Positions 1 to 5,348 of a stretch of 5,444 nucleotides of DNA are shown here, in pieces. The position numbers were made by a program, and so were the translations under genes. The notes beneath the pieces were generated by a model, which saw nothing but the letters and a program-made list of their open reading frames with translations, made no database searches and was not told the origin of the DNA. Source of the stretch: Bordetella parapertussis (GTDB lineage Bacteria; Pseudomonadota; Gammaproteobacteria; Burkholderiales; Burkholderiaceae_C); contig CALQBT020000215.1 in assembly GCA_943328885.2 (NCBI GenBank), positions 1-5,444 on the forward strand. The letters run 5' to 3'. The number at the start of each line of letters is the position of its first letter. The stretch's first letter is position 1.

Positions 1-730
1 AGCGCAGCCAATGCTCAGGCGCCTTGCTGCCCAGTAGCGTTCCCAACACGATGCCTGGGATCGACCCGACCAGCAGCGATCCCAGCAGCAGCAGGTTGAC
101 GTTGCCCATCAACAGGTGGCCGGTGCCGGCCACCAGCGTGAGCGGGATGGCGTGCACGATGTCTGTACCAACCAGCACCGCCGGCTTCATGCGGAACGGG
201 TAAAGGTAGAGCAGCATCACGGCGCCCAGAGCGCCTGCGCCCACCGATGTGAGCGTCACCAAAAGGCCCAGGATCGCGCCTGCCAGCACCGTCAACCCCG
301 GCTGGGCTCGTTTGAACGATTCTGGCGCTGTCGATCGCAACGCCTGTCCGAGGGCGTGCGTCTGGCGCTTGAAGATCATCGCCAGCGCCGTGAGCAGCAG
401 CGTGCCGCCCAGTGCGTTGAGGATCAAACCGTGCTTCATTTGGCTGGCTCCGGTGTAGTGCAGCCAGGCCAAGGTGAGCATCGCTACGGGCAGGCTGCCC
501 AGCGCCAGCCTGCGCAGCACCATCCAGTCGACGCTGCCTTTGCGGTGGTGCACCGCGCCGCCCACCATCTTGGTGATGGCCGCAAACCAAAGGTCAGTGC
601 CCACCGCGGCCGCAGGTGCGACGCCGAACAGAAGCACCAGGATGGGTGTCATCAACGCGCCACCGCCCACCCCGGTCATGCCGACCATCGCCCCGACGCC
701 AAATCCAGCCAGCGCGTTCATCCAGTCCAT
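1..730 (-). CDS. TSUP (TauE/SafE, COG0730) family membrane permease, 3' end cut by the window
   Basis: The reading frame is open from ATG 730 to the window edge (243 residues seen; the family is usually about 250-260, so only a few residues are missing). It has the two-repeat layout of TauE/SafE sulfite/organosulfonate exporters. Repeat one has GVGGG at residues 20-24 and VGTD at 43-46. Repeat two has SVGAGALG at 162-169 and VGTD at 187-190. Hydrophobic membrane segments lie around residues 5-40, 74-92, 104-120, 146-175, 192-208 and 211-234. The start is supported by AAGGGA at 740-735, four bases upstream. It begins 40 bp after the stop of the cysC remnant on the same strand, so it was probably co-transcribed with cysNC. 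That context suggests export of sulfite or a related sulfur anion across the inner membrane. The substrate is inferred; the family is clear. Confidence 0.9.
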   Translation of the reverse strand, partial: MDWMNALAGFGVGAMVGMTGVGGGALMTPILVLLFGVAPAAAVGTDLWFAAITKMVGGAVHHRKGSVDWMVLRRLALGSLPVAMLTLAWLHYTGASQMKHGLILNALGGTLLLTALAMIFKRQTHALGQALRSTAPESFKRAQPGLTVLAGAILGLLVTLTSVGAGALGAVMLLYLYPFRMKPAVLVGTDIVHAIPLTLVAGTGHLLMGNVNLLLLGSLLVGSIPGIVLGTLLGSKAPEHWLR

Positions 731-770
731 TCCATCCCTTGTGCATCGTTGCTAATGTTGTAAGCGAGCG

Positions 771-879
771 TTAACTGATCAAGCCTAGCGCGCGCAACTT
801 GTCGATGTCCCGCTTGGCAGCCGGCGCTGTTGACGCGCAGGTCGGGGTGTTCGAGAATCTCGTAGCGCGAGCTGACGCT
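771..879 (-). pseudogene. cysC: C-terminal remnant of APS kinase (cysC part of cysNC), frameshifted
   Basis: Read on the minus strand, the sequence gives SSRYEILEHPDLRVNSA, which resembles the conserved APS kinase tail (SPYE-x-PE-x-P-x-L-R-V-D). One extra base around 818-822 shifts the frame. The tail then continues as AAKRDIDKLRALGLIS and stops at TAA 773-771; the LLRxxGLI-type ending is also typical of CysC. The stop lies 40 bp before the permease start, as expected for the last gene piece of a cysNC-permease operon. The fragment has no start, no P-loop and no PAPS-forming core, so it cannot act. The identification rests on about 30 residues plus its position next to the other cysNC pieces. 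Confidence 0.6.
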
Positions 880-882
880 GGG

Positions 883-1200
883 TCGGTGGCCTTCGATGCC
901 TACAAAGCCAAGCGCGAGACCGGCGGCTTCATCCTGATCGACCGCCTGAGCAACAACACCGTGGGCACCGGCATGCTGCACTTTGCGCTGCGCCGCGCCC
1001 ACAACATCCACCTGCAGCACCTTGACGTGGACAAGGCCGCACGCGCGATGCAGAAAGGCCAGGGGTCGGCAGTGATCTGGCCCAAAGGCCTGTCGGGTTC
1101 TGGCAAGAGCACCATCGCCAATCAGGTGGAAAACCGCCTGCACGCGACGGGCCTGCACAGCTATCTGCTCGACGGCGACAAAGTGCGCCACGGCCTGCTG
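883..1200 (+). pseudogene. cysNC: Inverted internal fragment of cysNC: end of CysN plus start of CysC
   Basis: In the plus frame that can be read from TTG 799, family resemblance starts near 883 (VAFDAY). The CysN C-terminus follows: ETGGFILIDRLSNNTVGTGM, then ALRRAHNIH-x-QHLDVDKAAR, the linker of bifunctional CysNC proteins. APS kinase then begins with the Walker A motif GLSGSGKST (about 1087-1113) and [11 protein letters not shown] (to about 1197). Resemblance stops there; a full kinase would continue with NRDLGF and the PAPS/APS-binding core. The remaining codons to TGA 1258-1260 are the antisense of the neighbouring cysN piece. The fragment is opposite in orientation to the cysN 5' part and the cysC tail on either side of it. 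The Walker A is intact, but most of the kinase is absent, so no activity is expected. Confidence 0.85.
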
Positions 1201-1733
1201 GGCGCGGATGCGGTCGCCCGGCTTGATGCTGCCACTAGGTTGGGCCGGCTCACCCATTGAACCGGCAGACGGAAGACGCCCGTCTGTTGGCGCTGCTCGT
1301 TGGGCCGTGGGACCAGGGTTGGCGTGATGTCGTCCAGGCTCAGGCTGACCAAGAAGCTGTGGCGCCGGGTCTGGGTGAGCACACCCTTGCGCGCGTCGAT
1401 CAGGATCACCGCCACGTCGGCGGTGGACGCTCCGGTGATCATGTTGCGGGTGTACTGCTCGTGGCCGGGCGTGTCGGCGACGATGAACTTGCGCCGGTCG
1501 GTCGAGAAAAAGCGGTAGGCCATGTCGACCGTGATGCCCTGCTCGCGCTCCGCTGCCAGGCCGTCGACCAGCAGTGCGAAGTCGATGTCACCACCTTGGG
1601 TGCCCCACTTCTTGCTGTCGGCCTCGATCTCGTCTTTGACCTGCTGCAGCATCTTGCCGGGCAAGTGCAACCCCATCGCAAGGTGGCCGCTTTGATTGAG
1701 TTGCTGCAGGCTGGTGGTCAAGGCATAGGTCAT
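1201..1733 (-). pseudogene. cysN: 5' part of cysN (ATP sulfurylase GTPase subunit), with internal deletions
   Basis: CysN is the EF-Tu-like GTPase that drives APS formation by CysD. The frame from ATG 1733 begins [13 protein letters not shown] and then lacks the segment holding the P-loop GSVDDGKST (gap near 1665-1680). It resumes with [39 protein letters not shown], the G3 motif [12 protein letters not shown] (about 1450-1480) and [18 protein letters not shown] second gap near 1335-1345 removes the G4 NKxD motif and the rest of the G domain. Domain II starts with [12 protein letters not shown], and after another small deletion and a frame change near 1237-1241 it ends with [12 protein letters not shown]. 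The sequence then meets the inverted cysC piece. An open frame persists to 1161 but cannot bind GTP. No cysD lies upstream; 1734-1890 is rather AT-rich near the start but holds no promoter I would defend. Confidence 0.88.
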
Positions 1734-1963
1734 CGACTCACTGTTATTTTGACGACATTGAATATTTAGTCGAAAGTACATCAATCTAAGAACCTTGGGA
1801 CGCGCAGCTCGGATGAAAATCTCCAAAACCGTGCCGGAGTTGCCGGCAGCCCTGTCTACGATCGCCTGTCAAGCTGGTCGATGATTCATGGGTGCCAAGG
1901 CCGGTCTCAAAATGGCGTGGCCAAGCAGGAGTTTTCCCCGTTGAGCCGGTGATCAAGGAGATC

Positions 1964-2215
1964 ATGATTGTGCTGGCGGCCTATGACCCCGATTTGCTGG
2001 TCTGCTGGTTCGACAGCGCCTCCCGCTTCCCTGATGGAAAGCGTCCGTGCGAGCGGCTGATGGATTCGTCCCCATTCGCCGCAAAGGTGGGCAACACCAC
2101 GTTCGAGGCCTTCAGTGCCGACGTGAAGCTGCTGGAGCGGCTGGCCAGCGCCTTTCGCGAGTTGGAGGACATCGCAAGCCCGGAGTTGGTGGCTGAAATC
2201 CGCCATGCCAAGTGA
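1964..2215 (+). CDS. Small hypothetical protein (83 aa)
   Basis: I do not recognise this protein. ATG 1964 is preceded by AAGGAG at 1955-1960, a strong but close Shine-Dalgarno (3-base spacer), which is why I prefer it. The frame is open further upstream, with a GTG at 1892 that would give 107 residues. The product is soluble, without a signal peptide or membrane segment. It begins MIVLAAYDPDLLVCWFDSA, followed by a Pro/Lys/Arg stretch (DGKRPCERLM). A helical, leucine-rich C-terminal part follows (KLLERLASAFRELEDIASPELVAEI). The spacing W-x9-G-x2-P (residues about 15-28) equals that of the DUF2384 (Xre/MbcA/ParS) antitoxin consensus, but the rest does not clearly fit. It may also be the 3' end of a larger decayed gene. 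Confidence 0.4.
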   Translation: MIVLAAYDPDLLVCWFDSASRFPDGKRPCERLMDSSPFAAKVGNTTFEAFSADVKLLERLASAFRELEDIASPELVAEIRHAK

Positions 2216-2298
2216 GCGACGGCCGGCGGCGCCGAAAGCGGCGCAGCGCACGGGTTTGCGGACCTGGACCTGGTTGCGGTGCGTGCCTGTTCGAATGA

Positions 2299-2376
2299 GC
2301 TTGGGCGCTGCGCGATGGCGGCTATTTCCTGAGCAACCGCTTGATCGAGGCGGCGCTTGCGCAGTCGGGCGAATAG
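2299..2376 (+). pseudogene. Stranded C-terminus of a DUF3368 (VapC-like PIN) protein
   Basis: The short open frame ends at TAG 2374-2376 and reads ALRDGGYFLSNRLIEAALAQ, then SGE. DUF3368 proteins characteristically end this way: an L-x2-x-GY-x-LS-x2-L-(I/V)-x2-(A/V)L-x2-(A/S)GE tail after the PIN fold. An in-frame TGA at 2296-2298 lies directly upstream and no PIN core precedes it, so this is an orphan tail. The PIN body at 4615-5069 lacks exactly this portion, though nothing proves the two were once joined. The identification is from recall of the family pattern over about 23 residues. Confidence 0.5.
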
Positions 2377-2455
2377 TGGCTCGGTGTTTCCACATGTTGA
2401 TCTGGATGGCCGGAGCCGGGGAGGGCAGAGTTGGCGCAAGGCCGATCCGACCACA

Positions 2456-2692
2456 TCAAACAATGAGTGCTTCCAGGCCCTTCGTCTCCACCAACTGAAG
2501 CAACTTGGCAGCGGCGCCGCTGGGGTGTTTGCCAGCCGCTGGCGACTCCCACTTTTGGACGGTGGAAACGCTCATGTTTAAGAACGTGGCGAACACGGCC
2601 TGCGCTTTCAGACTGGCCCCGTGTCTCGGCGCTGGATTGGTCGACGATTGCCGCCCGTCCCGCGTCACAGCGTTGGCCCCCCGCGCAGCCAT
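2456..2692 (-). pseudogene. C-terminal part of a HigA-like (XRE, helix-turn-helix) antitoxin
   Basis: From about 2602 down to TGA 2458-2456 the minus strand encodes the DNA-binding end of an antitoxin of the HigA/NadS type. It reads QAVFATFLN, SVSTVQKWE (recognition helix), PSGAAAKLLQLVETKGLEAL. The upstream part of the open frame (ATG 2692; residues 1-27, MAARGANAVTRDGRQ...) does not resemble the usual N-terminus (CLPPI, then an IRxLRE helix). The loop after QKWE is about two residues longer than usual. No RelE/HigB-type toxin is visible on either side. It looks like a 5'-truncated gene whose frame stays open by chance. A short DNA-binding peptide could still be made, but the lack of a credible ribosome binding site argues against it. 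Confidence 0.7.
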
Positions 2693-2967
2693 GAGGTCGG
2701 CGCGTCTGCGCGGCCACCGTCACCCCAAATACCCTGCGCCGAGGTGATCGACAGCGGTCTGGCGTTCTGGCGTCCTGCGATGGCGGCGCGTGCTTTAAGG
2801 TCGACACCGACCGGGCCCACGCCGCGAGCGCATCTCTCAGCGACAAGCCGCCATGTCGATGGCATCGATCAAGACTCATCTGCCTCACTCGGCAATACGA
2901 GGTCTCGCAGCCATCTTTGTGTGCCGCTTAATAACCTACAAAAAGGATGACCTATGGAGCCGCTTGC
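2693..2967. other. 275-bp interval with no recognisable gene
   Basis: Overlapping short frames exist on both strands, but none has a family motif, a good ribosome binding site or a conserved-looking start. If the neighbouring antitoxin remnant once had its toxin gene upstream, this is where it would lie; I find no RelE/HigB-like sequence. The stretch next to the fic stop (2900-2955) is somewhat richer in A and T, but I see no hairpin followed by a T run that would make a convincing fic terminator. Confidence 0.5.
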
Positions 2968-4176
2968 TCAGTCCTCAGGCGGCGCGCCTGCTGCCTCAGG
3001 GTAAAGCCGCGGGAATAGCAGGTCTAGCGAATCGAGGGGAAAGGCGATGCTGAGCGGGCCCCGGTGGCTGTCGCTTGTCAGCAGCCCGGCCTTGAGCAGA
3101 TCACGCATGATGTCTCTGACCGTTCTCTCGCCAAGGCCTGTCATCTGTGTGAACTCAGCCCGCGAGATGGGCCCCGCCACGATGATGTGATGCAGAGGCA
3201 GCACGATTTCCTTGCGGTACACCAAGCTCGAAACCGTCTCTCTGCGCACGGTCACCAGCGCGGCCAATCGCTTCTTGAGGTCATCGAGTTCAAGCATCTG
3301 ACCCATGAACTGCACCTGGTCCTCGCAGACTTCAATGAAGAACTCGCACCAGGCCCGAAGCATCTTCTCGCTCAGGTTACCTCTTCCGTCAAGGTCGCCG
3401 TGCCGAGGCAGGTCGGCGTTCGCGAGCAACTCGTAGTAGCGTGCTCGCTGCCTGGCCAGCCCGCGGGTCACCGACCACAAGCCGTCGCTCAAGGGAAGTA
3501 GCGCACAGTGGGTCTGCAGCCGGCATGCGCGACCGTTGCCGTCCAGGAACGGGTGAACCCACGCGAACCGATGGTGGGCTGCGGCGATGGTGTAGAGCAG
3601 TGAGTCGAAGCCAGTTGCTTGCCCGTAGACGTCGTCTGCCCTTGCCAGGAGTGCTGGCACCGAGGCATACCCCGGAGGGTGGTGTCGTCCAACCGTGACG
3701 TCCTCCTGCCTGAGAGTGCCTGGCTGTATAACTCTCTCGTTGGGCGACATTCGGTCTGCCGGGGCGAGTCGGCCGTAGAGGCTGCCATGTGCTCGCTGCA
3801 GGAATGCGCTGGTCAGGACTTGCGCTTCGGGCGCATGGGCGGCTTCCAGCTCTCGCTCAGCGTCGATATGTGCCACGGCAATCCGCTGCCGTTGAGCAAT
3901 GTCAGGCTTCTCCGAGAAGTCTTGCTTCAGCGCCCGCGCAATGTTCGCCGGGTGAGTGCCCTGGCCCTCGATGAGGTTGGAGTAGTACGAGTTCATCGCC
4001 CGCACGAGTTCCCGAAGCGCGGCCCTGGTGGCAACGTGAACCCCTTGCAGTCGATACGAGGCCTCAACCACCCCACGCGTGCGCTGCATCAGTTCGGTCA
4101 GGCCCGATCGAGGGACCAGCGGCTCGAACTGATGAGGCTTGTCGTAGAGGGTGACTTGGGTGGGTGCAACAGACAT
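2968..4176 (-). CDS. Class II Fic family protein AMP-transferase with C-terminal winged helix
   Basis: 402 residues, complete, ATG 4176 to TGA 2970-2968. Fic enzymes transfer AMP (sometimes another nucleotide moiety) from ATP to a hydroxyl side chain of a target protein. The core motif is complete: HPFLDGNGRACR at residues 208-219, with catalytic H208, metal-binding D212, the anion-hole GNG, and R219. The flap that positions the target is visible at 158-174 (QEDVTVGRHHPPGYASVP). The N-terminal Fic_N region carries the class II inhibitory helix motif S-x3-E-G at S66-E70-G71 (SNLIEG). E70 is expected to pair with R219 and block productive ATP binding, so the protein restrains itself and needs no separate antitoxin. 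Residues about 336-370 (ISRAEFTQMTG, ERTVRDIMRDLLKAGLL) form a winged helix-turn-helix typical of this subgroup. The gene stands alone, with its own promoter and a leader of about 20 bases lacking a clear Shine-Dalgarno. Its target is unknown. Confidence 0.93.
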   Translation of the reverse strand: MSVAPTQVTLYDKPHQFEPLVPRSGLTELMQRTRGVVEASYRLQGVHVATRAALRELVRAMNSYYSNLIEGQGTHPANIARALKQDFSEKPDIAQRQRIAVAHIDAERELEAAHAPEAQVLTSAFLQRAHGSLYGRLAPADRMSPNERVIQPGTLRQEDVTVGRHHPPGYASVPALLARADDVYGQATGFDSLLYTIAAAHHRFAWVHPFLDGNGRACRLQTHCALLPLSDGLWSVTRGLARQRARYYELLANADLPRHGDLDGRGNLSEKMLRAWCEFFIEVCEDQVQFMGQMLELDDLKKRLAALVTVRRETVSSLVYRKEIVLPLHHIIVAGPISRAEFTQMTGLGERTVRDIMRDLLKAGLLTSDSHRGPLSIAFPLDSLDLLFPRLYPEAAGAPPED

Positions 4177-4203
4177 TTATTTGCCGGTTAAGGTTCCGAT
4201 GAA

Positions 4204-4231
4204 ATTATAAATTAAATGTTCTACATGACAA
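4204..4231 (-). promoter_or_regulatory. Sigma-70 promoter of the fic gene
   Basis: On the minus strand TTGTCA (4231-4226) is followed after 16 bases by a perfect TATAAT (4209-4204). Transcription would start near 4197, leaving about 20 bases before ATG 4176. The surroundings are strikingly AT-rich compared with the GC-rich window, which adds to the likelihood that this is a real promoter and possibly horizontally acquired. Confidence 0.75.
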
Positions 4232-4244
4232 GATGTTAGATGTT
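4214..4244 (+). repeat. Tandem AGATGTT repeats overlapping the fic promoter, possible operator
   Basis: AGATGTT occurs twice in tandem (4231-4237 and 4238-4244), and a one-mismatch copy AAATGTT lies at 4214-4220 inside the promoter spacer. The tandem pair starts at the -35 box of the fic promoter. Such placement would suit a repressor. The winged helix of the Fic protein is one candidate binder, which is inference. Confidence 0.4.
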
Positions 4245-4279
4245 TAATATAGAAAAAAATGTCTGGTTTTTTGCCGGTT

Positions 4280-4614
4280 GATTTTTTGGTTCTTCGACGG
4301 CGTTGTAACCGCCCGTCCGAGCGTGAGAAGCGACCACCTGGAAGCGTGGTGCCGCGAAACAGGAACGCGCGCTGGCACAGGCGCTGGTGCACGACGATCT
4401 CAACGACGGCTGGCGCGGCTGGTGGCTGAGTGGTCGTGGCGCGGGCGCACACAGTTCTGTGCTCTTGGTCGCTGGCGCCACCAAGCTCGCCATCGAACGC
4501 CCTTGGCGTGATGCTCTCCCGTCTGGCGTGCCTGCGTGTGCCCGTGGCTGACTGCGACGCCCCGGCGCTCGCCGCCGAAGTGACGCAGGGCGCAGCCTGG
4601 CTGCAAGCCGGCGC
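4280..4614. other. 335-bp interval upstream of the PIN gene, no recognised gene
   Basis: Two overlapping plus-strand frames are open. One runs from 4327 to TGA 4549-4551 and contains RALAQALVHDDLNDGWRGWW; it has no good start. The other ends at TGA 4616-4618, overlapping the PIN start as ATGA, and ends in ACLRVPVADCDAPALAAEV. The ATGA overlap is what one expects between an antitoxin gene and its toxin, so one of these, or a frame-broken combination of the two, may be the remains of the antitoxin. I do not recognise either protein and see no ribbon-helix-helix, AbrB, Phd or UPF0175 pattern. Confidence 0.35.
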
Positions 4615-5069
4615 ATGAGGTCGGACCAGCGCAGGGTGGTCATTGCCGATGCCGAGCCGCTGATCGGCCTGGCGCGCATCAGGCGACTGGATTTTCTGCC
4701 CGGTCTTTTAGGCACGGTCAGCGTGACCCGGTGGGTGGTTGATGAAGTCCTGAATGGGGTGAGCTCCCGGATTTGGCGGCGCTCAAGGCGGCCTTCACTG
4801 AGCCCTGGCTGCAAGACGCCGACCTGGCTGACACTGATACCGGTGCCAATGCCGATGCCGATGCCGATGCAAGCCTGGAGGAATGCCGGGCGATGATCAA
4901 CCTGCACCAGATCGACATGGGCGAGGCCAGCGCGCTGGTGTTGGCGCAGCAGTTGGCGACCCAGGGTACAGCAGCCCTGCTGTTGATCGACGAGCACCGC
5001 GGGCGGCAGGCAGCGCAGTACTGCCAAGTGGCCATCATCGGCACGGCGGGCTTGCTGGTGCTGGCCAAA
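4615..5069 (+). pseudogene. DUF3368 PIN-domain (VapC-like) toxin, frameshifted and C-terminally truncated
   Basis: PIN proteins of this family are predicted Mg-dependent ribonucleases acting as toxins. The frame from ATG 4615 reads VVIADAEPLIGLARIRRLDF (first catalytic Asp at residue 12), then SVTRWVVDEVL with the second acid. At the G run 4756-4759 the frame breaks; adding one G restores LNGGELPDLAALKAAF. The second frame continues through the GCCGAT repeats to MGEASALVLAQQLA (third acid, Glu) and ALLLIDEHRGRQAA (Asp/Glu), then VAIIGTAGLLVLAK. Thus all expected active-site acids remain. After K (5067-5069) the family would continue about 35-45 residues; instead the sequence joins an antitoxin fragment. 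As sequenced, translation from ATG ends out of frame at 4894-4896. A short-read or homopolymer error at the G run cannot be excluded, but the missing C-terminus would still make it defective. Confidence 0.8.
4845..4868 (+). repeat. Hexamer repeat GCCGAT (about 4 units) inside the PIN gene
   Basis: GCCAAT followed by three GCCGAT units and GCA. In the restored PIN frame it encodes an Ala-Asp run (ANADADADA) in the loop before the third catalytic acid, a position where length varies in this family. In-frame hexamers can expand or contract by slippage without breaking the frame. Confidence 0.7.
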
Positions 5070-5179
5070 CCAGCGAATCGACGGTGCAGAAATGGGAAGC
5101 CGGAACCAAACGGCCTAGCGGCATGGCGCTCAAGTTGCTGGCCATTGTGGAAAAGCACGGTCTCAAAGTACTGGCTTGA
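5069..5179 (+). pseudogene. C-terminal half of a HigA-like (XRE) antitoxin fused to the PIN remnant
   Basis: From 5069 to TGA 5177-5179 the frame reads TSESTVQKWEAGTKRPSG, then MALKLLAIVEKHGLKVLA. This is the recognition helix and dimerising tail of the HigA/NadS antitoxin type. The N-terminal half, including the first helices of the DNA-binding domain, is missing. The preceding sequence is the PIN body in another frame, so the join at about 5069 is a rearrangement point. The open frame upstream to 4883 is antitoxin-frame noise over PIN sequence. It resembles the minus-strand remnant at 2456-2602 in protein sequence, but the two DNA sequences differ considerably, so they are not recent copies of each other. 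Confidence 0.8.
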
Positions 5180-5297
5180 GCGACACGCCGCGGTCTCAGA
5201 CTCCAGCATGTGGGGCGTATTCTCCGCATTGATCGCGGTGATTGATGGGCCTATTCACCGCACGGAAGGCACAGCGCGCTTAGGCCACACTGCTGCG

Positions 5298-5320
5298 CCT
5301 GAACACTTCGTTGTTTCAGG
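5298..5320. other. Imperfect hairpin CCTGAACA...TTCAGG
   Basis: CCTGAACA can pair with TG-T-TTCAGG, with one bulged base and the loop CTTCGT. It lies about 28 bp beyond the stop of the minus-strand gene entering at the right edge, where a terminator would sit, but no T run follows on either strand. It could be a weak terminator or chance. Confidence 0.25.
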
Positions 5321-5348
5321 GCTCGGCCAACAGATCGTGGCCAGCAGG

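Larger units (their letters stand above)
4180..4292 (+). repeat. 10-bp direct repeat TTTGCCGGTT bracketing the fic promoter patch
   Basis: TTTGCCGGTT occurs at 4180-4189 and again at 4270-4279, exactly 90 bp apart. Each copy is followed by GGTTC (4192-4196 and 4288-4292). The two copies enclose nearly all of the AT-rich patch upstream of fic, and the left copy lies in the fic leader. They could be a scar of a duplication made when the AT-rich segment arrived, or paired protein-binding sites. The exact match is seen; both explanations are inference. Confidence 0.6.

Noticed and set aside
116..763. Plus-strand ORF of 215 codons
   Set aside because: Antisense of the permease gene; the minus frame shows clear TauE/SafE motifs while this one is low-complexity His/Arg/Gln-rich.
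731..790. Promoter for the permease (TTGATC, 17 bp, AACATT)
   Set aside because: The -10 matches consensus at only three of six positions; the region is mostly the old cysC tail.
718..1257. Minus-strand ORF of 179 codons as one gene
   Set aside because: It is a patchwork: real CysN residues at its start ([12 protein letters not shown]), antisense of the inverted cysNC block in the middle, real CysC tail residues, then a frameshift.
1907..2463. Overlapping minus-strand ORFs of about 160 codons
   Set aside because: Compositionally odd (Arg/Ala/Ser-rich), no motif, opposite to the better supported 1964-2215 ORF and the DUF3368 tail.
2665..2888. Minus-strand frames upstream of the antitoxin remnant as its toxin
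   Set aside because: No RelE/HigB-type residues or pattern could be seen, and no ribosome binding site.
3619..4191. Plus-strand ORF of 190 codons opposite fic (and the one at 3064-3501)
   Set aside because: Shadows of the Fic gene, which has all family motifs on the minus strand.
4845..4868. Short repeat cluster as a CRISPR or iteron array
   Set aside because: Units are 6 bp, contiguous, without spacers, and in a coding frame.
4236..5027. Minus-strand ORF of 263 codons with a GIGIGIGTG run
   Set aside because: Antisense of the PIN toxin; the Gly-Ile run is the reverse of the GCCGAT repeat. No family pattern.
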